Source: CBDCTM01 sp965222005
Lineage (GTDB): Bacteria; Bacteroidota; Bacteroidia; Chitinophagales; Saprospiraceae
Length of the DNA: 64,000 bases
Direction of reading: 5' to 3'
Assembly: GCA_965222005.1 (NCBI GenBank)
Contig: CBDCTM010000001.1
Location: 44,368-108,367, forward strand
This document shows, piece after piece, positions 8,949-18,345 of the stretch; position 1 is the stretch's first letter, and each line of letters opens with the position of its first letter. Made by a program: the position numbers and the translations under genes. The notes under the pieces are model-generated. The model was not told where the DNA came from. It saw only the letters and a list, made by a program, of their open reading frames with translations, and made no database searches.

Positions 8949-9908
8949 TCAAGTTTGAACATACTTCTTCTCTTTTATTCGTGGCGCAGTACGTAGAAAC
9001 TTATATGCAAAATTCATGTATCCTTTCCATAATCCAAACCACATACCTGTTTGGAGAGATTTTTTTAAAAGAGTTGTAGCTTCACGAATATTACCACGCT
9101 CTAATATCCCAACAGCATAGCCTAGGTATTTTTCACCAACCAAATAGTCTTCTATGTCTTTAGTAGTGTATCTACTAATTTTATTTCCAGCTATTTCAAA
9201 TAGATTTCTAATTGCAGCCACATTGTTTTCAACTCTATGGGTTATGGTTTCATTTTTAAATGCTTGATAGGAACCCATCTCTTCATGCCTTACATATACA
9301 CAGGTGTGGGCCATGATTTGTCGAAATGGATAATCCAGCAGCCCGCGAATTAATAAATGAGTGTCTTGATAATGATACCATCTGATATCAAATTTATGGT
9401 GTGTTAAAATATGTTTATGAAAACACAAAGTATGAATCCCTGCCATATTCTTTAAAAAAAAGAATACGGGGTTTTTATGCTTTGCTTCGTTATAATATTT
9501 GGAACGTTGCTTCTTTTTTTTATGTAAAATAATCATGCCCGTCCTAAATATAGCAACGTGGTAATCTGATTCAATTATTGCTTGCTCAAGCATTGTCAGA
9601 TGAATATCCAAAAAGTAATCATCATCATCCAAAAAGCAGATATATTGGCCTTTTGCGGCCTCAATTCCAGTATTCCGAGCCGTGCTGCGTTCCTGATGCT
9701 CCTGATACACATACTTCACCCGCTTATCCTCATACCTTGCCACCAACTCCCGTGTGTTATCCTCCGAGCCATCATCTACCACAATCAATTCCCATTCCGG
9801 ACAGTTTTGATTGAGCACACTCTTAATGGCCCGAGGTAGTAGGTGGGCCCGGTTGTAGGTGGGTATGATGACGCTGAATAGGGGAGAGGCCTGTTGCTGA
9901 TTATTCAT
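8949..9908 (-). CDS. Glycosyltransferase family 2 (GT-A)
   Basis: A 319-residue inverting GT-A enzyme. The N-terminus reads FSVIIPTYNRAHLLPRAIKS (residues 11-30), followed by LIVVDDGSEDNT and the metal-binding FLDDDDYF segment (about 91-98). It likely uses a UDP- or other NDP-sugar and acts at the cytoplasmic face of the inner membrane. Its start overlaps the stop of the upstream epimerase gene by 4 bp. It converges with the disrupted sulfotransferase with a 2-bp gap and no terminator visible. Confidence 0.85.
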   Translation of the reverse strand: MNNQQQASPLFSVIIPTYNRAHLLPRAIKSVLNQNCPEWELIVVDDGSEDNTRELVARYEDKRVKYVYQEHQERSTARNTGIEAAKGQYICFLDDDDYFLDIHLTMLEQAIIESDYHVAIFRTGMIILHKKKKQRSKYYNEAKHKNPVFFFLKNMAGIHTLCFHKHILTHHKFDIRWYHYQDTHLLIRGLLDYPFRQIMAHTCVYVRHEEMGSYQAFKNETITHRVENNVAAIRNLFEIAGNKISRYTTKDIEDYLVGEKYLGYAVGILERGNIREATTLLKKSLQTGMWFGLWKGYMNFAYKFLRTAPRIKEKKYVQT

Positions 9909-10954
9909 GTGCTGACAGCCAATTTTTGGGTCTGGGATAAATAAACACGCTTCAAGCCTTCTTCGAGAGAAATTTTGGCTTTCCAGCCCAAACGCTTAGT
10001 AGTTGTAGTCATATCCGCATATCGGGCATATACGCCTACGGGCTTATCCGGCAATGTTTTAATAGCTGGAGCGTAATCAGCCAAGCGGCAAAGGTGTTGG
10101 ATGATTTCGATGAAGTTTGTTGAATTGCCTGTACCAATATTGATGGCACTGCCATCCGAGATGAGATCTATTGCCAACGCCATACAGTCTAAAACATCCT
10201 CGATATGCACAAAATCCCTCGATTGTGTGCCATCACCCCACACAGTCAACGGATCTTCACGCCTGATTACTCTTTGCACAATAGCAGGAATCGGATAATC
10301 TATATCCTGATCTTCCCCATAGCCCGAAAAAGGGCGTACACATGCAATAGAAATACCATAGTGTTTGGCTGTTAGTTGAGCCAAATATTCTCCAGTCAAT
10401 TTGGACCAACCGTAAGTCATATCCGGTAATTTCATCTCCGAAAAGTCAATATCTGCTTCACGAAGACCTTTCGCATTTATGCTTTGCTGCAAACTTATTG
10501 GATAAGCCGCACTTGAGCTGGGATAAAGAACTCGTTGTGGGCGGTATCTACTTACCCAATAAAAAAACTCCGCATCAATAGCCAAATCAAGCGCTACCTT
10601 TATAGGGTCTGCTTCTATCAGCGCACGACCTCCTACTATAGCTGCCAGATGATATACATCGTGAAAAATGAGCCCCTCAATGCCATACTGCTTAGCGATC
10701 AAATGGCTATACTCATCGATCCTTTGCAGGAAAGCACGAAAATCAGCCTGTATAAAAATCACCTCATTGCCTGAACCGTAAATAGCTAAATCTGATCTCT
10801 CCTGGGACAGAGGTAAAGGTAGCCATTTATCAGGGTGCTGGCCAGTCGAAAGATCATCCACTATAACCACCCGGTCTTCGCTGGTTTTCAGAAGGCGCTT
10901 TACCAAATTTCTTCCTACAAACCCACACCCACCAGAAATTAAATGTGTCTTCAT
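9905..10954 (-). CDS. NAD(P)-dependent sugar epimerase/dehydratase (extended SDR)
   Basis: Extended short-chain dehydrogenase acting on an NDP-sugar. It shows the Rossmann start HLISGGCGFVGRNLVKRLL, the VYHLAAIVGG segment, SSSAAYP, and the catalytic YGWSKLTGEYL (YxxxK). The C-terminal part (RDFVHIEDVLD, INIGTG) is typical of GDP/UDP-sugar epimerases and GDP-fucose synthases. The frame is open to a TTG at 10978, but the ATG at 10954 puts the first strand of the fold right at the N-terminus and is preferred. The product sugar is not determinable. Divergent from the gene at 10998. Confidence 0.8.
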   Translation of the reverse strand: MKTHLISGGCGFVGRNLVKRLLKTSEDRVVIVDDLSTGQHPDKWLPLPLSQERSDLAIYGSGNEVIFIQADFRAFLQRIDEYSHLIAKQYGIEGLIFHDVYHLAAIVGGRALIEADPIKVALDLAIDAEFFYWVSRYRPQRVLYPSSSAAYPISLQQSINAKGLREADIDFSEMKLPDMTYGWSKLTGEYLAQLTAKHYGISIACVRPFSGYGEDQDIDYPIPAIVQRVIRREDPLTVWGDGTQSRDFVHIEDVLDCMALAIDLISDGSAINIGTGNSTNFIEIIQHLCRLADYAPAIKTLPDKPVGVYARYADMTTTTKRLGWKAKISLEEGLKRVYLSQTQKLAVST

Positions 10955-10997
10955 AAACATTTGATATATTGTACGCAATCAAAACACCGGCGCAATC

Positions 10998-12152
10998 ATG
11001 AAAAAAATTGGGCTCATCGAATTGGCTAGCCATAATGAAGTGCTTAGCAACTACTGCCAGGTGTTGTTGACTGCAAGATATGAATTAATCGTTTTCAGCA
11101 ACTCATTCAACCGAGCTCAATTGAGGCTGGAAAACGAAAAATTAAGGTGGATTATTCAAGACCCCACCGTCTCAGGCCCAGATTTTTTAAGGGAAAATGC
11201 AGAATTGCTCAATGCTTGCGAGCTGCTCATTTTTATTACCGTAGCTAAGCATTTTGACTTTTATCGTTCTTTGCATACAAGGCCACCGCGCGTGCTCGTC
11301 ATGCATGATGTGGTTGCCTTTATAAGCCCTCAAAAGGAGTTTCTACTTGCCGAAACGGGAATTTCCCGACTGAAGGATATTGTGAAGGTACTGCTTTTTT
11401 ACTTAAGAAGAGAGGGGCAAAATCGACTACGCCTGGTGCGTAGTTTCGATTGGTTGGCATTACCCAACCTGACTATGAAAAAATATTTGGATCAAAAAGC
11501 GTGGAAGTTGCCGCCAACCTTCGTATTTGACTTTGCCGTTCACGAAAATCTTCGTTATCAAAAAGGCGAAGATGCAATAACACGGATTACTATACCTGGT
11601 ATAATCAGTAACAAAAGCAGGGACTACCAAGTTGTACTTCAGGCGTTTCAATCCTTGGAGTACGTTTCAAAAATCAAGTTGACTTTGCTCGGAAAACCCA
11701 AAGGCCACTATGGGAGGAAAATTGTCTCCGCATTCAAAGCATTGCAATCTCATCAGCTGGAGGTTCAATATTTTGAACAGTTTGTGGAGCAATCTGAATT
11801 TGATACGGTTTTAGAAAACACGGATTTTTTATTGCTCCCCATTTCTAGGTTTATGAAGGTGGGTATATTCCGGGAAATGAACGGCTTTACCTGTGTATCA
11901 GGAAACATCAACGACATGCTCCGCTTCGGCATCCCCGCCCTGCTACCTGAATTTTACCCCCTGCCAAAGGAGGTTGAGCCTCTGGTAGGCCGCTTCGCTT
12001 CTGCTGAAGATCTTGCAGACAAACTTATTCACTGGATTAACAACAAAGAATACCTGGAGCGTAGGAAACTGGCTGGCGAAGCACTTAAAAACTTTACTAT
12101 AGAACAGAGGGCCAAAGAGATCAGGGGTGTTTTGGATAAGATCATCTCTTAG
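10998..12152 (+). CDS. Putative GT-B glycosyltransferase
   Basis: A 384-residue protein with the outline of a GT-B enzyme. An N-terminal half with several beta-strand-like blocks (LRWIIQDPT, RVLVMHDVVAFI) is followed by a C-terminal domain beginning ITIPGIISNKSRDYQVVLQA and ending with DMLRFGIPALLPEFYPLP and a terminal helix EQRAKEIRGVL. The E-x7-E signature is not clear, so this is a distant member. It is flanked by glycan genes and is divergent from the epimerase. Its substrate is unknown. Confidence 0.55.
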   Translation: MKKIGLIELASHNEVLSNYCQVLLTARYELIVFSNSFNRAQLRLENEKLRWIIQDPTVSGPDFLRENAELLNACELLIFITVAKHFDFYRSLHTRPPRVLVMHDVVAFISPQKEFLLAETGISRLKDIVKVLLFYLRREGQNRLRLVRSFDWLALPNLTMKKYLDQKAWKLPPTFVFDFAVHENLRYQKGEDAITRITIPGIISNKSRDYQVVLQAFQSLEYVSKIKLTLLGKPKGHYGRKIVSAFKALQSHQLEVQYFEQFVEQSEFDTVLENTDFLLLPISRFMKVGIFREMNGFTCVSGNINDMLRFGIPALLPEFYPLPKEVEPLVGRFASAEDLADKLIHWINNKEYLERRKLAGEALKNFTIEQRAKEIRGVLDKIIS

Positions 12153-12609
12153 TAGGGTTTTGGGGTTCTTTCTGCCGCCAAAAGGAACAAAGAAAACTAT
12201 GGCCAAATAATTGCTTTTTGCTGCGCGCTCAGGCTTCTTCATTTTTGCCTTCCTGCCCGTCCGCAGGCGGGGATGCAAAAACGAAGCAAAAAAATCAAGG
12301 TTTTATATCTTTTACCTAAAATTCAAGTGGCCACCCGCTCACGATCCGAGCCGTTCCGCCTCTTGATGGTTCAGCGTTTTAAAATTAGTGGCTTTAGGCT
12401 GGAGGCGGCACTCGCGGATCCCTCTTTAGGGCCCGCCGAGTTTGAATTTCTTGACGGTAAAATCTATAAGACTGGTTGCTCCGCCAACCTCCCGGCATAA
12501 GCTGGATTTACGACCTAGGGGCGGGGTTACCCGGTAAAATACTGTTTTGCTGACCGGAAAGTCTATGGCTAGCAGGCTCTGTCTTGGAGAACCAGAAAAT
12601 GTTTTAGCA
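12153..12609. other. 457-bp intergenic region with repeat-like sequence, no convincing gene
   Basis: Lies between convergent genes. It contains an imperfect dyad near 12166-12190 (GGTTCTTTCTGCCGCCAAAAGGAAC), which could act as a terminator-like hairpin, and a GC-rich dyad at about 12255-12272 (CCTGC-n6-GCAGG, CCCG/CGGG). Short open frames in both directions (for example 12273-12500) have no recognisable domain, and their low-complexity composition looks non-coding. A decayed repeat or a mobile intergenic repeat family is possible but cannot be shown from one copy. Confidence 0.4.
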
Positions 12610-14394
12610 CTACATCTTCTCCCCCCACCTTCCAAAGGCCCAAATTCGCCACAAAAGTGGGAAATAATATTGCTGATTTCTTTCCAGTACTTCGGCAGCC
12701 CAGCCTGCTAAATTTCGCTCAAAAATATCCGGAAAATGATCTGTCGTTCTTTGAATTGCTGGAAGAAAAGCCTCCCGTTGCTGCCGTATCCACATTTCTT
12801 CGGGTGCTTTAAAGCCCAATTTGTCTTTGCGCCAGGCAATGGGATTTGGCAATATTTCACTCATCGATATGCGGAGTACCGCCTTCCGAAAGCCCGACCG
12901 GATTTTATACTCGGCAGGCAAGGATAGGCAAAACTCCAGCAACTCGTGATCCAGGTACGGAAGTCGCGCCTCTACGCCATGCGCCATGCTGTTTCGATCT
13001 TCAAAATGAAGTAGGGCAGGCAGGTTGTGGGAGCGAATCATCGCACGGCTATACCTGCCGAATCGGTTAAAAGGAGTCGAATCCGACTCCTTTTCCTGGG
13101 GTGATGGAATTTTAACAAACCGGCCAAAGTCCTTGTCAGCAGTAAGTTTATACCATGCTTTTTGACGAGAAATCGGCGGGTCCTGCCAAAGCTGTCGTAG
13201 GGCCATTAGTAGTTGCGAGGGCTTATCGAATCCAATATCCAACAACCACGGGCGGTAATAGGTAGGATAGCCTGCCAATAGCTCATCGCCGCCCTGGCCA
13301 TCCAGCATGACCTTGATGCCGTGATCTTTGGCAGCTTGAAATACGGCATACTGAGCCAGCAGGCTGGAGGAAAGTGGGGGTTCATCCTGTGCTTCCACTA
13401 CACGATCTGTCAAATCTTCAAAAGAAGGTGTAATTTTAACCGATCGAAAATCAAATTGCTGCTCCAACTGTTCCACATAATGACATTCATTAAATGTGGG
13501 ATGATCAGCGCAATAGCTTATGGCAGTCAGAGTAGGAGAGGGGCCAGGCTTTTGCTGCCGGCACATCACGCCAAGCAGACTGGAACTGTCAAGGCCGCCT
13601 GATAGCGCAATACCACAGGATACATCGGCCCTTTGGTGCATCAAAACAGACTGATCGAGCAGAAATCCAAACCGCTCAGCAGCAGCTTCAAACGAACCTT
13701 CAAAGCGAGTGTCTAGCGTATTGACATCATAATATGTTTCGATCTGATGTGTATGCCGATTCAGATCATAGGAGAGCCACTGCCCAGGTTCCAATTGCGC
13801 CACCCCCTCAAAAAGCGTTTCGGCGCCTCGATGTTGCTGACCAAGTACTAAAAAATCATAAACGCTGGAAGTATCTGGCCGGGCTCGCCAGCCGGGAAGG
13901 CTGGTAAAGGCTTTGATTTCGGAAGCAAAATAAAAGTAATCTGGTGTTTGATAATAGAAAAATGGTTTCATTCCAAACCGATCCCTTGCACAAAACACTT
14001 TCTGGCGGGCCGAATCATATATGGCAAAAGCCCACATACCCTTGAAGCGCGAAAGGCAGTCGGTGCCCCAATAATTATAGGCAGCAAGGATAACCTCTGT
14101 ATCGCTATGGGTAGTAAATTGAAACTTTGCCGCCTCCAGTTCTTTGCGCAGCTCCAGATAATTATATATCTCACCATTGTGGATGATCGTGCAACCCTGA
14201 CGGCTCATCGGCTGAGCTGCCGCATCTGTGAGATCAATAATAGCAAGGCGACGATGGCCAAAAGCTACGGGTCCTTCTGAAAAATAGCCTTCCCCGTCCG
14301 GCCCTCGATGAGCCAATCGGGAGGTAGCTTGCCGAATCAACTCCATATTCGGAGGCGTGCCATTTTTACTAATCATTCCAAAAATGCCGCACAT
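12610..14394 (-). CDS. asnB: Asparagine-synthetase-like glutamine amidotransferase 1
   Basis: A 594-residue class II amidotransferase fused to an ATP-pyrophosphatase domain. Cys2 follows the start Met (MCGIFGM), RLAIIDL and NGEIYNY form the glutaminase site, and the PP-loop is SGGLDSS (265-271). In glycan loci such proteins (for example WbpS) amidate uronic acid carboxyls rather than make asparagine. Free asparagine synthesis remains possible. The next gene upstream ends 12 bp away (FkbM methyltransferase), so the two probably form one transcript. It is one of three such genes in the window. Confidence 0.85.
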   Translation of the reverse strand: MCGIFGMISKNGTPPNMELIRQATSRLAHRGPDGEGYFSEGPVAFGHRRLAIIDLTDAAAQPMSRQGCTIIHNGEIYNYLELRKELEAAKFQFTTHSDTEVILAAYNYWGTDCLSRFKGMWAFAIYDSARQKVFCARDRFGMKPFFYYQTPDYFYFASEIKAFTSLPGWRARPDTSSVYDFLVLGQQHRGAETLFEGVAQLEPGQWLSYDLNRHTHQIETYYDVNTLDTRFEGSFEAAAERFGFLLDQSVLMHQRADVSCGIALSGGLDSSSLLGVMCRQQKPGPSPTLTAISYCADHPTFNECHYVEQLEQQFDFRSVKITPSFEDLTDRVVEAQDEPPLSSSLLAQYAVFQAAKDHGIKVMLDGQGGDELLAGYPTYYRPWLLDIGFDKPSQLLMALRQLWQDPPISRQKAWYKLTADKDFGRFVKIPSPQEKESDSTPFNRFGRYSRAMIRSHNLPALLHFEDRNSMAHGVEARLPYLDHELLEFCLSLPAEYKIRSGFRKAVLRISMSEILPNPIAWRKDKLGFKAPEEMWIRQQREAFLPAIQRTTDHFPDIFERNLAGWAAEVLERNQQYYFPLLWRIWAFGRWGEKM

Positions 14395-14406
14395 AACAGG
14401 ATGCCT

Positions 14407-15192
14407 TTAAGCAGGTTTTCTTTTTGCAATAAGCCTTCCGAAGTTGTGCCGGGTACCGCCATAATTGGGGCTGATAGCAAACGTTTTGATATCAAATCCG
14501 TTTTTCTCAAGATGCTCAACTAATTGTTGTGGCCGATAATATTGATCTCTCAAATCGTGAAACTCCAATGAAATTACATTTACTGCATTCAATGTTGTCG
14601 TGCTTGACTCCAGCAAAATTGGATATTCTGCCCCTTCACAATCCAGTTTCAAAAAATCGATCCAGCGAATCTGCTGTTGCTGCATAAAGTCAGCTAAAGA
14701 TAGTAGCGGGACAGAAGCAATTGGGGCTGTTGCAGCAGAAGAGCTGAAGATAGAATGATTGAAAGATCGATCACCATATATTGGCTGGAACCCTCGATGG
14801 TTACTCAAACCCACAGCAATTGGTAAAATACGTTCAAACTTATTGGCCTTAAGGTTTTCACAGAGTTGATCATAATTTTTTGGAGAAGGCTCAATCGCAT
14901 AAACTTTTCCAGAAGGAGCTATATTCATTGCAGCAAACATGGAAAAATAGCCAAAGTGGGCACCCACATCTACGATGGTTGCTCCTTCATAAAAGGGAAA
15001 CCAGGGAGCATAGCTCTTTTTCACAAACACTTCGGAAAAAATCCTGATTCCCTCTTTATTTTGGAGGTAATTCAGGTTTAAACCTAAATTTTTGCAATAT
15101 TTTTTAAACGCATATCGCTCTATTGGCAATAATTTGCAAAAGATGTTTTCTATTGTTCGTGAAACCATATTACCTGCAAAAATATCAAACAT
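14407..15192 (-). CDS. FkbM-family methyltransferase
   Basis: A 261-residue SAM-dependent methyltransferase. Motif I reads IVDVGAHFGYFSMFAA (residues 73-88), then YAIEPSPKNYDQL, and WIDFLKLDCEGAEYPIL, the FkbM hallmark. These enzymes O-methylate sugars or polyketides, and here a glycan hydroxyl is the likely target. It is first of a two-gene transcript with the amidotransferase. It is divergent from the FemAB-like gene, with about 18 bp between starts, so promoters must overlap coding sequence. Confidence 0.85.
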   Translation of the reverse strand: MFDIFAGNMVSRTIENIFCKLLPIERYAFKKYCKNLGLNLNYLQNKEGIRIFSEVFVKKSYAPWFPFYEGATIVDVGAHFGYFSMFAAMNIAPSGKVYAIEPSPKNYDQLCENLKANKFERILPIAVGLSNHRGFQPIYGDRSFNHSIFSSSAATAPIASVPLLSLADFMQQQQIRWIDFLKLDCEGAEYPILLESSTTTLNAVNVISLEFHDLRDQYYRPQQLVEHLEKNGFDIKTFAISPNYGGTRHNFGRLIAKRKPA

Positions 15193-15196
15193 ACGC

Positions 15197-15204
15197 TATC
15201 TTTG
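15197..15204 (+). promoter_or_regulatory. Possible Bacteroidota -7 promoter element (TAnnTTTG)
   Basis: TATCTTTG matches the TAnnTTTG -7 consensus of Bacteroidota housekeeping promoters. It sits only 7 bp before the ATG at 15211, which would make a leaderless or nearly leaderless message. No good -33 TTTG partner is seen at the usual spacing, so the call is weak. Confidence 0.3.
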
Positions 15205-15210
15205 GCTACT

Positions 15211-16176
15211 ATGTCAACTCGTGGAGCAAACAAACCCCTTTACAATCAATTTTGTGATGCCCACCCCGAAATGCCCCTCTTTCTGCAACCGTGGTGGCTG
15301 GATGTGGTTTGTGAAAAAGGACAGTGGAATGCCTGCCTGGCTACTGACGGAGCAGGGCAGGTGCTGGGCGTAATGCCTTACTATCAACGCCGCCAATGGA
15401 GCTTTGATACCCTCCGCATGCCGCCACTCACTCCTTATCAGGGCGCTTGGTTGCTGTATCCGCCGACCTTGAAACCCAGCCGTATCCACAGCTTTGAAAA
15501 AAAAGTGCTCGAGCAGCTTATCGGCCAGCTGCCCAAATTTGCTTATTACGCGCAGTGCCATCCTCGCCAGCTTCAAAACTGGTTGCCCTTTTACTGGCAA
15601 GGCTATCGGCAAACGACGCGTTATTCTTTTGTATTGGAAGATTTAAGCAAGCTGGGCAAGGTGGAGCAGGGATTGGACAGTGCAGTGCGTAATAAAATCC
15701 GGAAGGCCCAAAGGCAGGTAAATGTAGAAGAAACCGAAGATATTGCACTTTTTTATTCAATCAACACAAAAACCTTTGCCCGGCAGAATATAGCCGTACC
15801 ATACAGTTTTTCCTTTTTCAAAAGACTCGACGCAGCATTAGTTAAACAGGGCCGGCGCAGCATATTGCTTGCAAAAGATCAGGTAGGACAATGCCATGCC
15901 GCCATCTATCTTATCTGGGATGATCGGGTGATGTATAATTTAGCGTTAGGGGCCGACCCTAATTATCATTCAAGCGGTGCTGTACAACTTCTCCTTTGGG
16001 AAGGCATTCAGATGGCGGCACAGAAGGGTATGCAGTTCGATTTTGAAGGAAGTATGATGAAAAATATCGAAAGCCTGTTTGCTGCTTTTGGCGGAAAAGC
16101 AAAGCCCTATTTCAAGATATTCAAAAGCCAAAGCCGTCTTCTCAAGGTACTACTGGCTGCAAAAAACATTCGTTAA
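15211..16176 (+). CDS. FemAB-like (Acetyltransf_6) protein 2
   Basis: About 321 residues. The N-terminal FLQPWWLDVVCEKGQWNACL segment and the central VRNKIRKAQRQVNVE are typical of FemAB-like proteins of polysaccharide loci, as is the C-terminal QKGMQFDFEGSMMKNIESLF. The frame is open from a TTG at 15202, but the ATG at 15211 is the better start. It is followed after 15 bp by a deacetylase-like gene. FemAB-like and deacetylase pairs also occur in exosortase-linked EPS loci, though no exosortase is seen here. Acyl or aminoacyl transfer to a glycan amine is the likely reaction. Confidence 0.7.
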   Translation: MSTRGANKPLYNQFCDAHPEMPLFLQPWWLDVVCEKGQWNACLATDGAGQVLGVMPYYQRRQWSFDTLRMPPLTPYQGAWLLYPPTLKPSRIHSFEKKVLEQLIGQLPKFAYYAQCHPRQLQNWLPFYWQGYRQTTRYSFVLEDLSKLGKVEQGLDSAVRNKIRKAQRQVNVEETEDIALFYSINTKTFARQNIAVPYSFSFFKRLDAALVKQGRRSILLAKDQVGQCHAAIYLIWDDRVMYNLALGADPNYHSSGAVQLLLWEGIQMAAQKGMQFDFEGSMMKNIESLFAAFGGKAKPYFKIFKSQSRLLKVLLAAKNIR

Positions 16177-16191
16177 AGTATTATTTATATC

Positions 16192-17547
16192 TTGCAAAAG
16201 ACTCTGATTAACATACAATTCCCCAACCAGTTGATTGAAGGTCGATTGCGTTATGTATGCGATTTCCTCGAGCAACATCCCATCGTTAATAGCGGGCTGA
16301 AATTTCAACTTCACAAAACTCCGTCACACTCAAAACGTGTTGATTATCAGATTTTTATAAAAAAAAACTCAAGTAATTATTTAATCCCGTCACAACAGAT
16401 TCTACTCAAAGAAAAGCTGCTTCAAAGGCAACCATTTATGGCTAACGAATATATGTGGAAAGGGAAAAAGTATTATTCGGTAGAGCCAAAGCTACAAGCA
16501 GAACAACCATTGATAGAGGGGAAACAATTTGGCTTTGATATTTTCGAAACGATCTTTTTTCATATTAGCCGCTATGAAGAGTGGCGCTGTCCGGATTCCG
16601 ACAAAGATCAATGGGATATGATGCGGGAAGAATTGCAGTTTTTGGTAGCCAATAGCCTGGAACAGCAGCCCGTAGTAGATCAGCTGGTGATTGCTTTTTT
16701 GGAAGCGCTCGGTTTTATTATTCCTGATCAGCCAACTACCTGTCGGATTAGCCATGACATTGATACAATTCAAAAATTTAATGGCCATACAGGGCTGCTC
16801 CGCCGAGCGGCAGGACTACTCAAAAACGGACAGGGTATCTTTGCTCTGCGAAAGCTGTGGACGGCCTATCGGGATAGCCGGAGCGGGAGACAAAAGGATC
16901 CATACAACGTCTTCGACTGGATGTTAAAAAATGGGGGGCACTACCAAAAAGTGATCTATTTTTTAGTCGGTGGCGATAGCCGTTACGATAATCCGCCCAA
17001 TATACTCGGCCCGGAGATGCAGCAGATATTTGCGCTTTGCAAAGCATGTCAATACGAGATAGGTGTTCACCCAAGCTATAATAGTTGGAAAAATAAAATG
17101 CTAATAAGCAATGAATTACAAAGATTGTCTAAAGTAATAGATAAACCCATTGTGCGTAGTCGTCAGCACTATTTGCGCTTTTCATTCCAGCACACACCCC
17201 GCCTTCTGGAATCGCTGGGCATAGCTGAAGATTCAAGTCTCGGTTTTAATGAACGTATTGGATTTCGCTGCGGAACCGGCTTTCCATACCGGCTATATGA
17301 TTTTGAAAAAGAACAGGCCTTCAGGCTAATTGAGGTGCCGCTAGTATTAATGGATAGCGCTCTGCTAAAACAGGCCTCCTTCCAGCCTGACCGTTTCTGG
17401 CAGCTGTGGAACTCCTTCCTTACAACAAATGCAGAAAACACCTTCATTACCTTCAATTTTCACAACTCCCGCTTTTTCGACGCAGCACTATACGGAATTC
17501 CATTACGGGCATATTATGAAAAGTTAATAGCCCAACCATTTAGCTAA
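16192..17547 (+). CDS. DUF7033-like polysaccharide deacetylase-family protein
   Basis: A 451-residue protein starting at TTG. The N-terminal about 180 residues fit the DUF7033-like region of Bacteroidota deacetylase relatives. CRISHDIDTIQKF near residue 183 replaces the NodB T-H-D/TFDDG start, EIGVHPSYNSW is the His motif, and RQHYLRFSFQHTPRLLESLG, then FRCGTGFPYRLYDF, are characteristic of the family. It may remove N- or O-acetyl groups from an exported or lipid-linked glycan. It overlaps the convergent sulfotransferase gene by 24 bp (17524-17547), tail to tail. Confidence 0.65.
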   Translation: MQKTLINIQFPNQLIEGRLRYVCDFLEQHPIVNSGLKFQLHKTPSHSKRVDYQIFIKKNSSNYLIPSQQILLKEKLLQRQPFMANEYMWKGKKYYSVEPKLQAEQPLIEGKQFGFDIFETIFFHISRYEEWRCPDSDKDQWDMMREELQFLVANSLEQQPVVDQLVIAFLEALGFIIPDQPTTCRISHDIDTIQKFNGHTGLLRRAAGLLKNGQGIFALRKLWTAYRDSRSGRQKDPYNVFDWMLKNGGHYQKVIYFLVGGDSRYDNPPNILGPEMQQIFALCKACQYEIGVHPSYNSWKNKMLISNELQRLSKVIDKPIVRSRQHYLRFSFQHTPRLLESLGIAEDSSLGFNERIGFRCGTGFPYRLYDFEKEQAFRLIEVPLVLMDSALLKQASFQPDRFWQLWNSFLTTNAENTFITFNFHNSRFFDAALYGIPLRAYYEKLIAQPFS

Positions 17548-18312
17548 GGGCTTGGTGAATAGGTCAAATAACCAGCGCACGGTCGGAGAGCAATTAGCTT
17601 GGCTGGCCTGGCCCTTTTCAATATACAAAGGATGTTGATAGCGCAGAACATTGCCTGAAAGTTGGTGAGTAAGCGGGATGGGATGCCCTTCTGTTAAATG
17701 CTGTAAAATGGGTTCCGGGCTAATAGGTAATATCTGGAAGATGGATTGAACAACTAACTTCGGGTCAGCTATTAATTGCTCATATCGAATCAAAATATAT
17801 CTTCGCCGAAAGATAACACGATAGAAAATAGCTGTTGAATTGGCCAAAGTCCAACTTAATCCATATCCAATGGCCTTCAGACTCCGCTTCCACTTCTGCG
17901 GAGTAGGGAAATGGCGGAAATTGGAAAAAAGGCACTGCCGTGGCTGACGTATGAGGTGTATGACATAAATTCGATACCTTACACACAGACGAAATGGTCT
18001 GAGTATAGTGAACGAAGTCGTTTTGGAAGTATCCACAAGCAATGTGTTAGGGGGTGTGCTTTGGAAAAGGTGCCGAAAAATGTTATACGAATTGACTTTA
18101 CCTTTTTTTGAAAGATGCGCTTCGAACGCAGCAGACCAATGCGGGCAATGCTGTACCTTTTTACCACAGCCACACTGTTCGCGAATAGCAAAATCGGCAA
18201 GACAGTTGTGCGCTTCACCACAGCCGAGGATGTGCGGATGGGCCGCCAATATGCGCTCCAGCAAGGTAGAGCCGCTGCGCCCGTAGCCCGCTATATAAAT
18301 AATGCTTTTAAT
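17524..18312 (-). CDS. Sulfotransferase-family protein 3 with a non-standard start
   Basis: PAPS-dependent sulfotransferase-like. The phosphosulfate loop IYIAGYGRSGSTLLERIL lies upstream of the first usual start codon (TTG 18264). To include it, translation must start in the 18283-18312 stretch, which after the stop at 18316-18318 holds no ATG, GTG or TTG, only ATT codons (first at 18312). So it either uses a rare ATT start, is fused by frameshift to nothing visible, or is broken at its 5' end. The downstream body (GCGEAHN, YVIHLIRQPRQCLFSNFRHF with the 3'-phosphate site) looks intact. It is divergent from the GT at 18346. Confidence 0.6.
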   Translation of the reverse strand: MKSIIYIAGYGRSGSTLLERILAAHPHILGCGEAHNCLADFAIREQCGCGKKVQHCPHWSAAFEAHLSKKGKVNSYNIFRHLFQSTPPNTLLVDTSKTTSFTILRPFRLCVRYRIYVIHLIRQPRQCLFSNFRHFPTPQKWKRSLKAIGYGLSWTLANSTAIFYRVIFRRRYILIRYEQLIADPKLVVQSIFQILPISPEPILQHLTEGHPIPLTHQLSGNVLRYQHPLYIEKGQASQANCSPTVRWLFDLFTKPLAKWLGY

Positions 18313-18345
18313 ATTTTAAACGTTTAATTGGTTAAATAAAAATCC

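Noticed and set aside
12273..12500. Small ORF on the plus strand in the 12.2-12.6 kb gap
   Set aside because: No recognisable domain, arginine/proline-rich reading of a GC-rich repeat-like stretch, and no ribosome-binding context; likely chance.
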